From the NCBI GenBank assembly GCA_026120185.1, contig JANUWF010001733.1, positions 62,001 through 126,000 of the forward strand: a stretch of 64,000 bases of DNA, given 5' to 3'. This document shows positions 32,781-44,500 of this stretch, in pieces. The position numbers and the translations under genes are program-made. The stretch is from Voacanga thouarsii (taxonomy: Eukaryota > Streptophyta > Magnoliopsida > Gentianales > Apocynaceae). The notes below the pieces were generated by a model. The model ran no database searches. It was not told the origin of the DNA and worked only from the letters and a program-made list of their open reading frames with translations. The number at the start of each line of letters is the position of its first letter. Position 1 is the first letter of the stretch.

Positions 32781-34132
32781 ACCAATGAGAAAGGGGTATT
32801 GTACTTTCGGGACCGGATTTGTGTACCGGACATCCAAGACTTAAGGAAGAGGATACTGGACGAAGCGCACAAGAGCAAATACACCATACACCCTGGGGAG
32901 GTAAAGATGTACCAAGACTTGAAGAGGAAATATTGGTGGGCTGGAATGAAGAGGGATGTAGTTCAGCATGTGTCAACCTGCCTGACATGCCAGAAGGTTA
33001 AGATGGAGCATAAGAAGTCTGCAGGTTTACTGCAACCGTTACCGATTCCCGAATGGAAATAGGAAGAGGTGACCATGGACTTTGTGACTGGCCTTCCGAT
33101 GACCAAGTCACACAAAGATGCGATCTGGGTGGTAGTGGACCGATTGACCAAGATAGCGCATTTCATACCGGTAAACGTAAGGAACTCGATGGAAAAGTTG
33201 GCTCAAACATATACACGAGAAATTGTAAGGTTGCATGGTGTACCGTCGAGCATCGTGTCGGATAGGGACCCTAGATTCACTTCAAGGTCCTAGGGTAAGT
33301 TCCAGGAGTCCTTGGGCACGACCCTGAAATTCAGTACCTCTGCTCATCCGCAGACTGATGGTCAATCCGAAAGAGTCATTCAGATACTGGAAGACATGCT
33401 CCGAGCATGTATCTTGGACTTTGGAGACAAGTGGATTGAGTCTTTACCGCATGCAGAGTTAGCATATAACAACAGCTGTCAGGCGTCGATCGGAATGGCG
33501 CCGTACGAAGCACTGTATGGGCGAAAATGCCAGGTACCGATATATTGGGGATGGACAGAAGAAGAGAACGTTAAAAAGATTGGTGAAGTATGCATTTAGG
33601 AGATGACCGACAAGATTAAGTTAATTCGGGAAAGGCTAAAGGCAGCACAAGCAGACAGAAAAGCTATGCAGACACTAGGAGGAGGGAATTGGAGTTCCAA
33701 GTAGGTGACCGTGCATTCTTCAAGTTGACTCCTAGTAGAGGAATCCTGAAACATCCGAGGGGAGGGAAGTTGAGTCCTAGGTATTTGGGACCATTCCCAA
33801 TATTGGAGAAAATTGGACCGGTTGCCAACCGATTAGATCTACCTGATGGCCTAACCAGGATGCATGACGTATTCTATGTCTCTCAGTTGAAAAGGTACAA
33901 TCCCGATCCGAGTCATGTACTCAATGTGGAACCGTTGGAATTGCAACCCAATCTGAGTTATGTGGAGAGACCCGTCAAGATCTTGGAGAGGAGTATCAAG
34001 ACACTCCGAAACAAGCAGATACCCATGGTGAAGATACTTTGGGATCATCATGGAGCACAGGATGCAATGTGGGAAACGAAGGAATGGTTGAGACGAAAGT
34101 ATTCGGGTATACTCGAAGGGTATGAAATCTGA
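32781..34132 (+). pseudogene. Tekay-like integrase with C-terminal chromodomain
   Basis: The zinc finger is seen in HKSKYTIHPGEVKMYQDLKR and CLTCQK. The core follows with MDFVTGLPM (Asp), VSDRDPRF (Asp) and DGQSERVIQ (Glu), all catalytic residues kept. The C-terminal part reads FQVGDRAFFKLTP and ends with the chromodomain-like ERPVKILERSIKTLRNKQIP, VKILWDHHG and MWETKEWLRRKY. Stops at 33059, 33291 and 33597 replace expected Trp, Trp and Gln codons. Further stops and a frameshift near 33690 break it. Chromodomains steer such elements to heterochromatin. Confidence 0.88.
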
Positions 34133-34151
34133 ATTTCGGGACGAAATTCTA

Positions 34152-34166
34152 TTAAGGGGGAGGGGA
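34152..34166 (+). promoter_or_regulatory. Polypurine tract before the 3' LTR
   Basis: The purine-rich string aaggggg-agggg-a lies directly before TGTAATACC at 34167. It would prime plus-strand DNA synthesis. Confidence 0.85.
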
Positions 34167-37100
34167 TGTAATACCCCGCCCAAAACCACCTTTAACTATG
34201 GAAAAAAGTCATGCATTGCATAGCATCTTGCATTTTATGTGGTAGCTAGAATAATTTTATTTGCATGGATGCATGTGAATTTTTCCGTTACTCTTGCATT
34301 TGAATTAATTGACGTGAAATAGTTGTGTTGTTAAAGATTTGGTTAAGGGAGTCCTGGTCGAAGATTTGGAAGCATGAGTATTGGGGTGGTAAGAACTTCT
34401 TGTAGAAAAATTAGCATTGGAGTTGTTTTGGAATAGCGGGGAGGTTGGTGATTTCCTTTGGTGACCCGAGTTCGAATCCTACCTTTTGTGAAGTTAGTTT
34501 CTCTTCTTAAAATTCTTTTCTTTAGACCATTTCTTGTCTTGGCCGAAAAAGAATCTAGCTATCCTAGAGAAATTTTAGTATTTTTACTCCAAGGAAATAA
34601 GTTTCTATATTTATTTCCTAAATTCAAGGACTTTGATGTGAATAAAGTTCACTTTTAATTTTCAGCTTGTGTTCCTTAGGATTTTCGAAAAAACCCTAGC
34701 TAGTAATTAAAATATTAGCTTGATTTTAGTTAGATAGATGTTGCCATGGATAGGTGGAATTAATGAATCCTTTTCCTAGTAGGAAATCTTGTTGATTTTA
34801 ATCCTAGAATGTTAGCTAAAAAATCTGGAAAAAAAAATTCCATCAAGTGCCGCCACTTCTTGGAGGACTTGTAGCTTAATCCAAACTCTTCTAGGACTAG
34901 AGGAAATTCTATCCAAATCCTTGATAACACCAGATTTTATTTCAATCCAAATTCCTCGAATTTCGGCAGCTTTGAATCTACATAAGCTATCCGAAATTCC
35001 AACCATCTTTAGCTACAATCCAACTCTGAAAATCCAAGCTCAAACCACCTAGAATACTCCTTAACAATTCAACTACCTTAGCTGCACAAAATCAGAATTT
35101 TATTCACACAAAAACACTGAAATTCGTCCAGGATATACACAGAAAATTCGGACAGCTTTGTACAGGATTTTCGGCCAGCTTTATGTTCCTACTTCAACCA
35201 AAATTCTGCACACATCATTCACTAAAAAACCCCAGCTGAACAAGCTATTTTCAGCGCCCAAAACCCTCAATTTTCCTCTGGAAATTTTGGTAGAATTATA
35301 GCAACCAAACCAGTCCAAAACTTGCTACACTTGCACAGAATTTTCACAGCACTTGCACAAGATTTTTCAGTCATCAAAACTCACTCAAACTCTTCCTTGT
35401 TTGGCCCAAAATTCTGAACACATTCAGCCCTTCCTTTGAGCAGTGTTTCGGCCAGCTTAGAGGAGCAAATTGCAGAATTTTTTCCTCCATCAAACTCCCC
35501 TAAAATCGGCAGCAAGGAGGCGCGCGCAAGCTGGAAATTTCGCCTTTTCTGTCCAAGAAACCTAAAGCCATTAGGAGTCTATCTAAATATCACCATCTAA
35601 CCCTAAACCAATCTTCTCCAACTTTAAATCATAACCACCGTTTACCCTCTCCATTCTACACGAAAATCTCAGCAACTTCTCTCTGCAAATTTTCGAAAAT
35701 ACAAGAGCTGTTCCTAGCAAAAATCGAACACACCTTAAGGTAAGCACAAATCCTTTCAACCTCTTGATGCCGTTTTCTCTAATGATTCTTTTCTCTTTCT
35801 TCTACCCTTAAATCACGCCCTATAGAGGCTGATTTCCTCTTCCTCCTTAATTTTTGGTCAAGTGAAGCAAATGAGGTAGCTTCTCTCTTCTTCTCAAGCG
35901 AACTCGGGACGATCACCATAGGAGCATCGAAACCTCATTACCCGGTAGTTACAAGGTAAGGGAATACCCTCCCTTGATGTCGAAAGTAAAGTGTAATGGC
36001 GTTTATTAGCGAGATAAACATGTGGTCGTAGTATTTGATCTTTGGGGATTGAATAGTTTACTTAGAATTAAATAGGAGATTGCGAATTGTTATGAAAATA
36101 AATGGGATTAGAGCATGTTTGAATTAATTGAGACCCTGATCATGATATTATATGGTTTAGATCAGGAGGATAATTGAGGAAAGCCAGCTATGAATTTATC
36201 GCATTTATCTGAGGCATATCAAGTACGTCATTGCATAAACTCTTTTATTAAATGTTGTGATGGTAAGTCCTTTTATAAACTGTTTTGTTAAATGCTGTGA
36301 TGGCAAGTCTATGATTGTGAAGCTTTGTAAAGCTATTGTTAAACTGTGTTTGCTTGGGTTGTAAACGTGGATATTTATTCTTTAAACGGTTTTGTCAAAC
36401 TAACGGTTTCAGCAAGAAAACTATTCTTTTCCTTAAATTTTTAGAAATTTCTTTTAAAGAAAATCACGTTTTACAAAGCTAAGGTTTGAAAATATTTTGA
36501 ATCAGGAATTGACGGATATGTTCGTTGAATACTCAATAAGGGTAGGCTAACAATACTAGTCTTGGAGGGCTAGCGTAAGTCTTCTGGCAGGAGGCCACCT
36601 CCAGAAGATGAACACTGCTTGAAAAGGTGACAGTGTTGGTTGGTCAGGCCAGTCCGAGCTAGCATTATACCTGAAAGGTATTATTTATATTCCCGGCATG
36701 GACACCCGGATGGTTTTGTTGGGTGTAGAGATGGAGGAGTATCTTACCCGGTGAGCTGTACACTCACCTTGATAGAACGCCCAATGTGTGGTAATCTGGT
36801 CCGGACAAGGTGCACAAAGTGTGGTGCCTTGGCCAACTTGTTCTCATGGAGCCCAACGTGTGGTGACATGATTTTTATCCGAGTGGAGGATTTATTTTGT
36901 ACAAAGTATGACAATGAGAAAAACCCACTCCTTGCGAAAAGAGATTGTTTATGACTTGCCAAATTATTTTTACAAATGTTTTACACTTTGCATACACGAA
37001 CTATTTAAAAACACCATGTGCACACACAGGACTTACTGAGATTCATTCTCACACCGTTTTACATCATGTTTTCAGGGGATAGACTGTGCTGAGTCAGCGG

Positions 37101-37360
37101 GGCATGTAATAGTTGAAGCTTTTGCTATTTTCTCTATCCGTTCTAGGAGACATTTATTGCTTACGCTTCTAAACAATATTTTGTTTTATTCCGTTTTGCT
37201 CCGAGTTGAGCCTGATGTAATAAGAATATTTCTTTATTTGTCTAAGTTTATCCTTTTGGAGATTGCCTTCATATTTTATACCTCGTTCTAAAGACCCCTT
37301 GTCCTACGGGACGGGGCGACATCCCCGCCCTTTTAGGGTACGTAGTCGTGGGGTGTTACA
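34167..37360 (+). repeat. Tekay-like 3' LTR (3,194 bp)
   Basis: Starts TGTAATACCCCGCCC and ends GTCGTGGGGTGTTACA. It is followed by the target duplication ACAAA (37361-37365) and then the rest of the Tat1 LTR. Confidence 0.95.
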
Positions 37361-38149
37361 ACAAATCTCTGAAGAAGTCCTAAATTGCAGAATGAGTCCT
37401 CCGATTCTTCCCTTTTTGAAAAAAAATGTTGATTCGAGGGCTGAAGAGCTTGATCTCGGATCGAACGGGATATGATGACGAACACTTGATTGCCAAGCCT
37501 CTGAGACTTGTTTGATGCAGAGCAAGATGAACGCCTTGAAATTTGAAGAAGATTCTGAATCTTGATTTGATGACGATTCTGAACCTTGAATTTGATGAAG
37601 CTTCTGAACCTTGAATTTGATGAAGTTTGAATGCTTGAATTGGCGATGCCTCTCGTTTGTTGAAGCTTGAGCTTGAGGATCTTGGGGTGCCTTGAACCAT
37701 TGAGGGAAGAGCCTATTTATAGGCTAAAAATCCCTTGACTTTAGCATAAATAGCCGATGTGGAATTTTGAAGGAGACTCCCAACAAACCCTAATGGACCT
37801 GGGTTTAAGATGACTTGGGCTTAATGTATGTTTTAGTCCAATTTCATTTAACCCACATTATATTTGGGTTATGAAATTTTCAAAAGGTCTAACTATAGGG
37901 CCTAGTCCAATTTCATTTAATCCATAATATATTAGATTTAATGTGAAATGGACCATTAACGATAGCCCCGCTTCAATAGTCCAATTTTATAATCCATTGG
38001 ATTTAATGAGTTTTTAATAATAGCCTAATTATATTAATTAATTCAAGAATAATTATATTTATTCATGAATTAATTTTAATTAATCAAGACTAAAATATAT
38101 AATTTTCTTTTAATCTTGAAAATATATTTTATCCCAAAATTCCTTGTCT

Positions 38150-38152
<3 letters not shown>
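37361..38152 (-). repeat. Tat1 5' LTR, distal part
   Basis: Continues the LTR begun at 26514-26602 after the nested element. It ends CCTTGTCTACA at 38152, followed by (AT)n. Together the parts make about 876 bp, slightly longer than the 3' LTR because of a small internal duplication. Confidence 0.93.

Positions 38153-38192
<40 letters not shown>
38153..38192. repeat. (AT)n microsatellite, right flank of Tat1
   Basis: An AT dinucleotide run starts immediately after the LTR and continues the microsatellite interrupted at 14474. ATATA at 38153-38157 is the probable second copy of the target duplication. Confidence 0.85.
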
Positions 38193-38195
<3 letters not shown>

Positions 38196-39352
38196 ACTTT
38201 CAATGCCAGACAAGGAATAAATCTCCTCACACATTTTTTCTTTTGAGGGTTATTAAAACTTTTAAATGCATTACAAAAAAGATATTTATTTTTAATTAAA
38301 ATTAACTCAACTTAATAACGTTAAAATAAATTTAATATATAAGACTTATTAGTCAGCAAATAAGAGCTTACTGGCTGTGACATTTGTGAGCATATGCAAG
38401 AGAATTGTACAAGAGACTTATAGGTTAGGTTCAATGGATATTTCTATTTTACTCCCTTTTGTGGGAAAGAAGTTTATAATCAATATGATTTTCAAGAGTG
38501 CATAGCATGTACTCTGTTTCATCCAAAATTTTTTAACTGTTATGAAATATTCAAGGTCACTCCATAGTTTAATACTTAGAAACAAAAAAGCAGGGTTTTT
38601 GATGTTTGCAATCTTTGCTGATTGGAGCTCTGAGTGGCACTTGACAACCCTTATTTTCAACTGTTAAAAAAATATAATTGTTGGACACTCACTTTTATGG
38701 TAATTTGGTATTTAATTCGAATTAGCCTTTCTTGGGTTTAGAGATAGTAGAATCCACATATTTAAATTTGAATGGTAATAATTTACATAGAGGAAGCAAG
38801 GGTTTGGTTAAGAAGACTATCATATAGGTACATCGTACCATATTAAAATTTTATATTAATAAAATTACCAGATATAAAAGCACAAGGATGCATGATAAAG
38901 TCGAGTTTTTTTTATGTCTACAATCTATTATTTCTTTTTTTATTTACGTTAATATTTTTATTTTCTTGCTACTTGCCAATTCTTTGATTTGTTTAAAAGT
39001 TAAAATAGATGCTAAAATGGTCAAGAGTAAATGAGAAGAAATGTAAACTTAGAGCCATATGTTATATCATTCATTTGAATTAAATATATTGGACAAATAG
39101 AAGGAAAGATTAGATACTATGATTTCTCAAAACATCAAAATATTTTACTGAAAAGAAAATGCTCTATTTAATTGGCTGTTTATCGATTCGTGTCATAAAA
39201 CCTTAAAATGTAATCACTCCAATAGAATAATGATCATTTCTCTTACGTGGACATTGAAAATAAATAAAATATAAGCTCATATGTGAGCTTTATGATTTCT
39301 TAGAGTTTGGTTCATAAAATCAAGGAAACAACTTTATTAGCTGTATTTTGCA

Positions 39353-39356
<4 letters not shown>
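38193..39356. other. AT-rich DNA, nothing recognised
   Basis: Only short random open frames. It was contiguous with the DNA at 14,400 before Tat1 inserted. It may be partly the body of the Helitron ending at 39,718. Confidence 0.45.

Positions 39357-39394
<38 letters not shown>
39357..39394. repeat. (AT)n microsatellite
   Basis: Uninterrupted AT dinucleotides, directly before the first copy of the duplicated Helitron terminal segment. Confidence 0.85.
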
Positions 39395-39400
<6 letters not shown>

Positions 39401-39718
39401 ATGCTTTAACTAATTTTATTAAGAATAAAACATTGTATGATAAAATATTTAAAATTTTTATGATTAATATTTATCTATAAATTTTATTAAATAATAATTT
39501 TTTAAATTTATATTTAAAAAAGGGCAAAATCACACATATATACATATATAAAAGAATGCTTTAAATAATGTTATTGAGAATATATCCGCATATGATAAAA
39601 TGTTTGAAATTTTTATATAATTATATTTATCTATAAATTTTATTAAATAATAAGAATTTTAAAATTATATTTGATGAACGGGCAAAATTTCCGCGCATTG
39701 CGCGGAGACGTCAACTAG
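39395..39718 (+). mobile_element. Helitron 3' terminus, with tandem copy of the terminal segment
   Basis: The segment ends with the hairpin CCGCGCATTGCGCGG (39691-39705), 9 nt, then CTAG (39715-39718), followed by T: a canonical Helitron 3' end in plus orientation. The preceding roughly 155 bp occur twice: both copies share 'aaaagaatgcttta', 'ttatctataaattttatta' and a 'gggcaaaat' block. The first copy, however, ends in gggcaaaatcacac without a hairpin. The 5' TC terminus was not found. The hairpin end is a close relative of the minus-oriented one at 5,120. Confidence 0.8.
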
Positions 39719-40603
39719 TCTAGTGTCAAATGTAAAGTTTATTCTTCAATCATATTATATTGGATTAATTAAAAATATATATATATATATCTTATACTTT
39801 ATGACCATTCTTAATTTACCCCTTACAGAAAAAATTGTTCGGATATGCCCGTTCCTTCTTGAGCCTGTGATCAATTTAACATAGAAAAACTGAAATTTCA
39901 ATAATTTATATAAAATACCAAAGTTACCCTTAATAGCATCTCCCTCAAACCAATACTCTAATATCATATATCTACAAATTGTAGCCACCGCCGCCGCCGC
40001 CACTGCATTCAGCCTTCTTCCCCTTGCCACTCTATTTCTTCTGGTGTTGTCACTGCCTTCTTCCTTTTCCTCACCTCTGCCACGTCTACAAACCCTAGCC
40101 AATGCCGCTCCATTCATCTTTCTTCCCTTTTCCCCTCCATTACTTCCGGTGCTACCACTGCCTTTTTCTTCCTCCTCGTCTATGCCACACCTACAAACCC
40201 TAGCCGTCGACACACTCATTCTTCTTCCTCTTTCCCGCTATTAGTACAGTTGTTGCCACTGACTTCTTCTTCCTCCTCTCTCGTCTCTGCCACACCTTCC
40301 CCTTCTCCCTAGTTGCGTCACTTCCTCTTTCTCTGTCCACTTCTTCTTCTTCTTCTCTCTGTTACCACCACCCTTTCATCTTCCCAAACTCCTTACAATA
40401 TCTCTTCTTCACTGCCTCTTGATTCCCACTTTCTTCTTCTTTTTCCTTCGTTTCTTCCCCCTTTGTTCCACCGCGCAATTCCGCCTCTCTTCCTCTTTTT
40501 TTTTTTTTTTTTTGTTTTTCTTTCCCCCACCTTGGCTTTCTTCTTCCTCTGCCCACCATGTTTTCTTTCCTTTCCCTTTGCCTTGGTTTCACTGTCATCC
40601 CCT
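39719..40603. repeat. Pyrimidine-rich tract with about 105-bp degenerate tandem repeats
   Basis: About 40,010-40,310 contains two to three imperfect units marked by 'tctgccac' and by acaaaccctagcc at about 40088 and 40193. A CT- and poly-T-rich tract follows up to 40,600. Long open frames on both strands are low-complexity artefacts. AAACCCTA is the plant telo-box, which with CT-rich DNA is common in leaders of translation genes, but no gene follows. Confidence 0.55.
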
Positions 40604-41522
40604 TGTGGACAAGGAAATTTAGAAGGGAAAATATATTTTATTTTATTTGATCAAGATTTAAAAAAATAAATAAATATTTTAATCTTTGATTAATTCAAAA
40701 AAATCTCTGAATAAATATAATTATTCTTCGATTAACGCAATTGGACCATTATTAAAAGTCCATTAAATCTAATATATTATAGGATTGTGCTATTAAAATT
40801 GGATTATTGGTAAGAGTCTATTTCAAAGTAAATTCATTATATTGTGGATTAAGTGGGATTGGATTGGGCCATTGTTCAGATCCATTAAACCCAAATGGTA
40901 TGGGTTAAATGAAATTGAGCTAAAATCCAAGTCACCTCAAGTCCAAGTCCATTAGGATTTTATTAGGAAGTTTTTTCAAAATCCCATATCGACTATTTAT
41001 ATCAAAGTTAAGGGATTTTTAAGTTATAAATAGAACATTCCCTCAAATGTTCAAGTCATCCTGGATCTTCAACAAACAAGAGACATCCTCAAGATTCAAC
41101 AGCATTCATGCTCAAACTTCAACAAAGCTTCAATAGCATTCAAGTTCAAGCTTCAAAGTTCAAGATCAAGCTTGAGCAAAATCAAACTTCAACAAATTTA
41201 AAGCTCAAGCTCAAAGCTTCAACAAATATCAAATTAAGGTTCAGAATCTTTATCAAATTTCAAGGTATTCATCTTGTTCTACATCAAACAAGTCTCAAAA
41301 GCTTGGCAATCAAGTGTTCGTTATCAAATTTCATTTGATCCGAGATCAAGCTCTTCAACACTCAAATCAACGTTTTTCAAAAAGAGAATAATCGAAGGAC
41401 CTATCTTGCAATTTAGGATTTTTTCGGAGATCTATAACCACTTTTTATATTTTCTAAATATTTTGTATTTTTGGATATTTTTCTTGTCTTGATTTACAGA
41501 CTTGAAATTTCGCCAAGTTACA
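40604..41522 (+). repeat. Tat2 5' LTR (about 919 bp)
   Basis: Starts TGTGGACAAGG and ends near cgccaagttaca. It is homologous to the reverse complement of the Tat1 LTRs, for example in the 'aaatataattattcttcgatta' and 'cccaaatggtatgggttaaat' regions. Just downstream aatttcaagcatgcctagtg corresponds to the probable primer-binding region of Tat1. Confidence 0.85.
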
Positions 41523-44500
41523 AATTTCAAGCATGCCTAGTGGGATAATCTCCACCTCACATCTCTGCTCTTCAATCCTAAATTCAAGTATAAGTACAAA
41601 ATAACTCAATGGTCCCAAAGAATAGCAAAGCTGCATTTGCACGTTCAAAAGCTGCTGATGTTATGGAGGCTACTATAACTATTGGCAAAGCTCAACAAAT
41701 TTCAAGCTAAGGCATGCTGACAAGAAGTAAGGTTTAAGCTCTTTCACAAAGTGATGTTATAAAAGTCGGCATTATCTCATCGCCTGCAATTGCAAAGTTG
41801 AAGCAAGATGCTACTTCTACAATGTACAAGATGTCATCTTCACTGGAGAAGGGCTATAACTATAAACAAGATGATTAAAGCTCAAGTACTGACTTTGCAC
41901 CTTAATCACCCCATGGGGTCCTCAAATTCAAGACTTCTTTTAATGAAGAGTCAACTGCTTCTTCTGTGGCACTGGTTATGATGACTGACACACAAAATCT
42001 AGAGGAGTAACTCATGCACCTCACAAAATTAGTGGAGGGACTTGCCAAATACTCCCAAGAGTAAAATCTCACCATCGCACATTTCATTAATCGCTTTGAG
42101 AAGAGTGACAAAATAAGTCAAGCTCCTCCAAAGAGCTATAAAGTGCAAGAAGAAGTGGAAACTTCTAAGAAATCATAGGATATTTAGATATCTTCTGAAA
42201 GTATGATTTCTATTGATCAGCTCAATGATTTCATCATTGGCACAATTAAGGACAAGTATGAAGGAGGTAGCAAACCACCTTTACATATGCAAATCCTTAT
42301 TCACAAAGGATTGACGACTTAAGGATATCAGCCACCAAAATTTCAACAATTTGATGGAAAAAGAAATCCTAAGCAGTATGTATCTCATTTCATTAAGACA
42401 TGCAACAATACTGGAACCTATGAGGATCTGCTAGTGAAGCAGTTTGTGCAATCCCTCAAAGAAAACACATTTGATTAGTATACTGATCTTGCACCTAGTT
42501 CCATCAATAGTTAGGAGCAATTTGAACAAAAGTTCCTCAACAGATTCTATAGCACCCGTAGAATCATCAACATGGTAGAGCTCATTAACTCCTCTCAATA
42601 GAAAAATGAACCATTGGTGGACTATATTAACAAACGAGGAAATTTAAACCTCAATTGCAGAGATCATTTAAATGAATCACCTGCAATTGAAATATGCATC
42701 CCAAACATGCACTGGGGACTCCAGTATATTCTCAAAGGGATCATACCAAAGACCTTTGAAGAATTAAGAATTAGTTATGTGTACTCATAATATGGAATTA
42801 AGCATTGCTGCATATGGGGGCAAAGTACCTGTTCAAGACCCTAACAAAGATAAAGAAAAATAAGATTTTAGAAAAAACAGTAAACCATTTTCTAAATCTG
42901 AAACAAAGGAGTCTATGGCAACAATGGTGGCTTCAATATAAATTTCTTCGAAGGCAACTCAAAAGATGACCAAAAAGGTGGATCCTCCATATGAAAAGAA
43001 GAAGGTAATGTTAGAAGAAAGGTAGTCTAAGGAATATTCTTTCTGCGAATCTGATATTTCTTCAATATTTAATGAATTGTTGGCTGCTAAGGCCATAAAA
43101 TTGCTAGAAACAAAACGTCTAAATGAGGTTAGACGAATAAATAATCCCAACTACTACAAGTACCATTGTCTAATTGGTCATCCAATTGAGAAATGTTTTG
43201 TACTCAAGGACAAGATCATGTAGTTATTCCATGAAGGACATGTAGTTCTTGAAAAAGGCAAGGCATCTGCAAATTTGACAACTGTTGTAGTCGCTCCTGT
43301 CGAACCCGCTATTTTTTAGGTTAAGTTTGGAAGTTTTAATCCTGTTAAGGTTGAAGTTGATGGACAAGTCCTTCCCACCGAAGGACTTCAACAAAAAATT
43401 GAAGAATCTTCTGTACATGATGAAGATGAAGGCTGGACATTTGTGACAAGAAGAAAAAAATGCACTAAAGTCTCAAGAGGTGGAGCTTCATTGGTGAGAA
43501 GCATAGGTTCACTAAGAAAGATGTAAGGAGGGTTAAAAATAAGAAGACCAAGCCTGCATCAATAGTAGATGTGTTAACCCTAATGGTATTCTCTTGTATT
43601 TTGACTTATGACAAACATTGATGAAAACTCACTTATGTGACTTATATATAATAGGACATGTTTGACTCCAATTCTTTCAAGGCATGTAAATAAGGTTGCT
43701 AAGCAGCTCTTAAGGGAATAGAAACTAAAGTGGTGATTGATCAAATACAACTTCAACCTAAGAGCTCGCAAGATCATGAAGTCCTTGTAAAAGAAATTTA
43801 GACTAGGAATCGTTTGTTAAGATATATTGTGTAAATTCCTATGTCTTCTTTATCGTATGATTTAATTTATTTCTACTTTGAAGTACACAAGCAAAAAGAT
43901 TTCAAAGTATTAAGTCTTCAGAATTTTGGATTGAGTAATTTGGATGGCTTTGCATTCAAAACTTCGTCCAAAACTCTATAAATAGTGTCAAAATATTTCT
44001 GTATAAAAAAGTACCATTTTGGACACACCCTCTTCCGATCCTTGAGTCCAAAACTCTAAAAAAATCTGACAGTAAGAAACTAGTCGTTTCTAGCCATTAG
44101 AGCTTTACTTTTTACTTCTATAAAAGGCTTCAAAACTTGCTTTTAAAGTAGATTTTTGTCCTATCTTTCTCAGAAATACTCTTACACTTTAGAATGCAAA
44201 AATCTCCCTTTTTATTAGTGCTTCAAAGTGAAATCTAATTGTTTCAAAAGGTAAAGGCTGTTGGTACTTATTTGTTTGCACATTTGCTCAAAAGTGTGAG
44301 CTATCTTTGATTCATTCCTATAGTTCCTTTTGAATATCAAGGTTGTAGTATAAAATTAATTTTGGAGTGAGCCTTGATTTGTAGTTGATTGAGAGGTTTT
44401 AGTGAGCCTTTTTCAAAAGCGTTTAAATTTTTCAAAAACCTTATTCACCCCACCCCCCCCCCCCTTCTACAGTTTTTCAAGATGTTTCTTTGGGGAAGAA

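Larger units (their letters stand above)
26603..37360 (+). mobile_element. Tekay-like chromovirus (Ty3/Gypsy) nested in the Tat1 5' LTR
   Basis: Complete boundaries: two long LTRs with TGTAA...TTACA ends, a 5-bp perfect target duplication, a tRNA-iMet primer-binding site (29822) and a purine tract before the 3' LTR. Coding on the plus strand runs gag, then RT, RNase H, integrase and chromodomain. The more than 3-kb LTRs, tRNA-iMet PBS and C-terminal chromodomain point to the Tekay/Del clade. A deletion joins gag directly to RT, so zinc knuckle, protease and the start of RT are missing. Several stops and one clear frameshift add to this. The LTRs look very similar to each other (a few percent different by eye), so insertion is relatively recent. 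Confidence 0.93.
14475..38152 (-). mobile_element. Tat1: Ty3/Gypsy Tat-like LTR retrotransposon with nested insertion
   Basis: Two related LTRs with TG...CA ends (TGTAGACAA...TTGTCTACA) bound the element: 14475-15324 at left (3' LTR) and a split copy, 26514-26602 plus 37361-38152, at right (5' LTR). Coding is on the minus strand in the order gag, protease, RT, RNase H, second RNase H, integrase. A plus-strand PMD gene lies between integrase and the 3' LTR. The second RNase H and the order of domains are hallmarks of the Tat lineage. On the minus strand, the internal region begins aatttCTGGCACGCCCAGTGGG next to the 5' LTR (probable primer-binding zone; tRNA not assigned), and a GTGGGGGCA polypurine tract precedes the 3' LTR. 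Multiple stops show it is not autonomous. Without the nested element it would be about 12.9 kb. Confidence 0.92.

Noticed and set aside
40088..40205. AAACCCTAG motifs as an interstitial telomere array
   Set aside because: Only two copies 105 bp apart, carried by a longer repeat; no tandem CCCTAAA heptamers.
39755..40219. 154-codon minus-strand open frame with repeated CRRGxxEE motifs
   Set aside because: Reverse reading of the 105-bp degenerate repeats; no family resemblance.
40313..40669. 118-codon plus-strand open frame with signal-peptide-like start
   Set aside because: Made of CT-rich low-complexity DNA (Phe, Leu, Ser and Pro runs); it runs into the Tat2 LTR.
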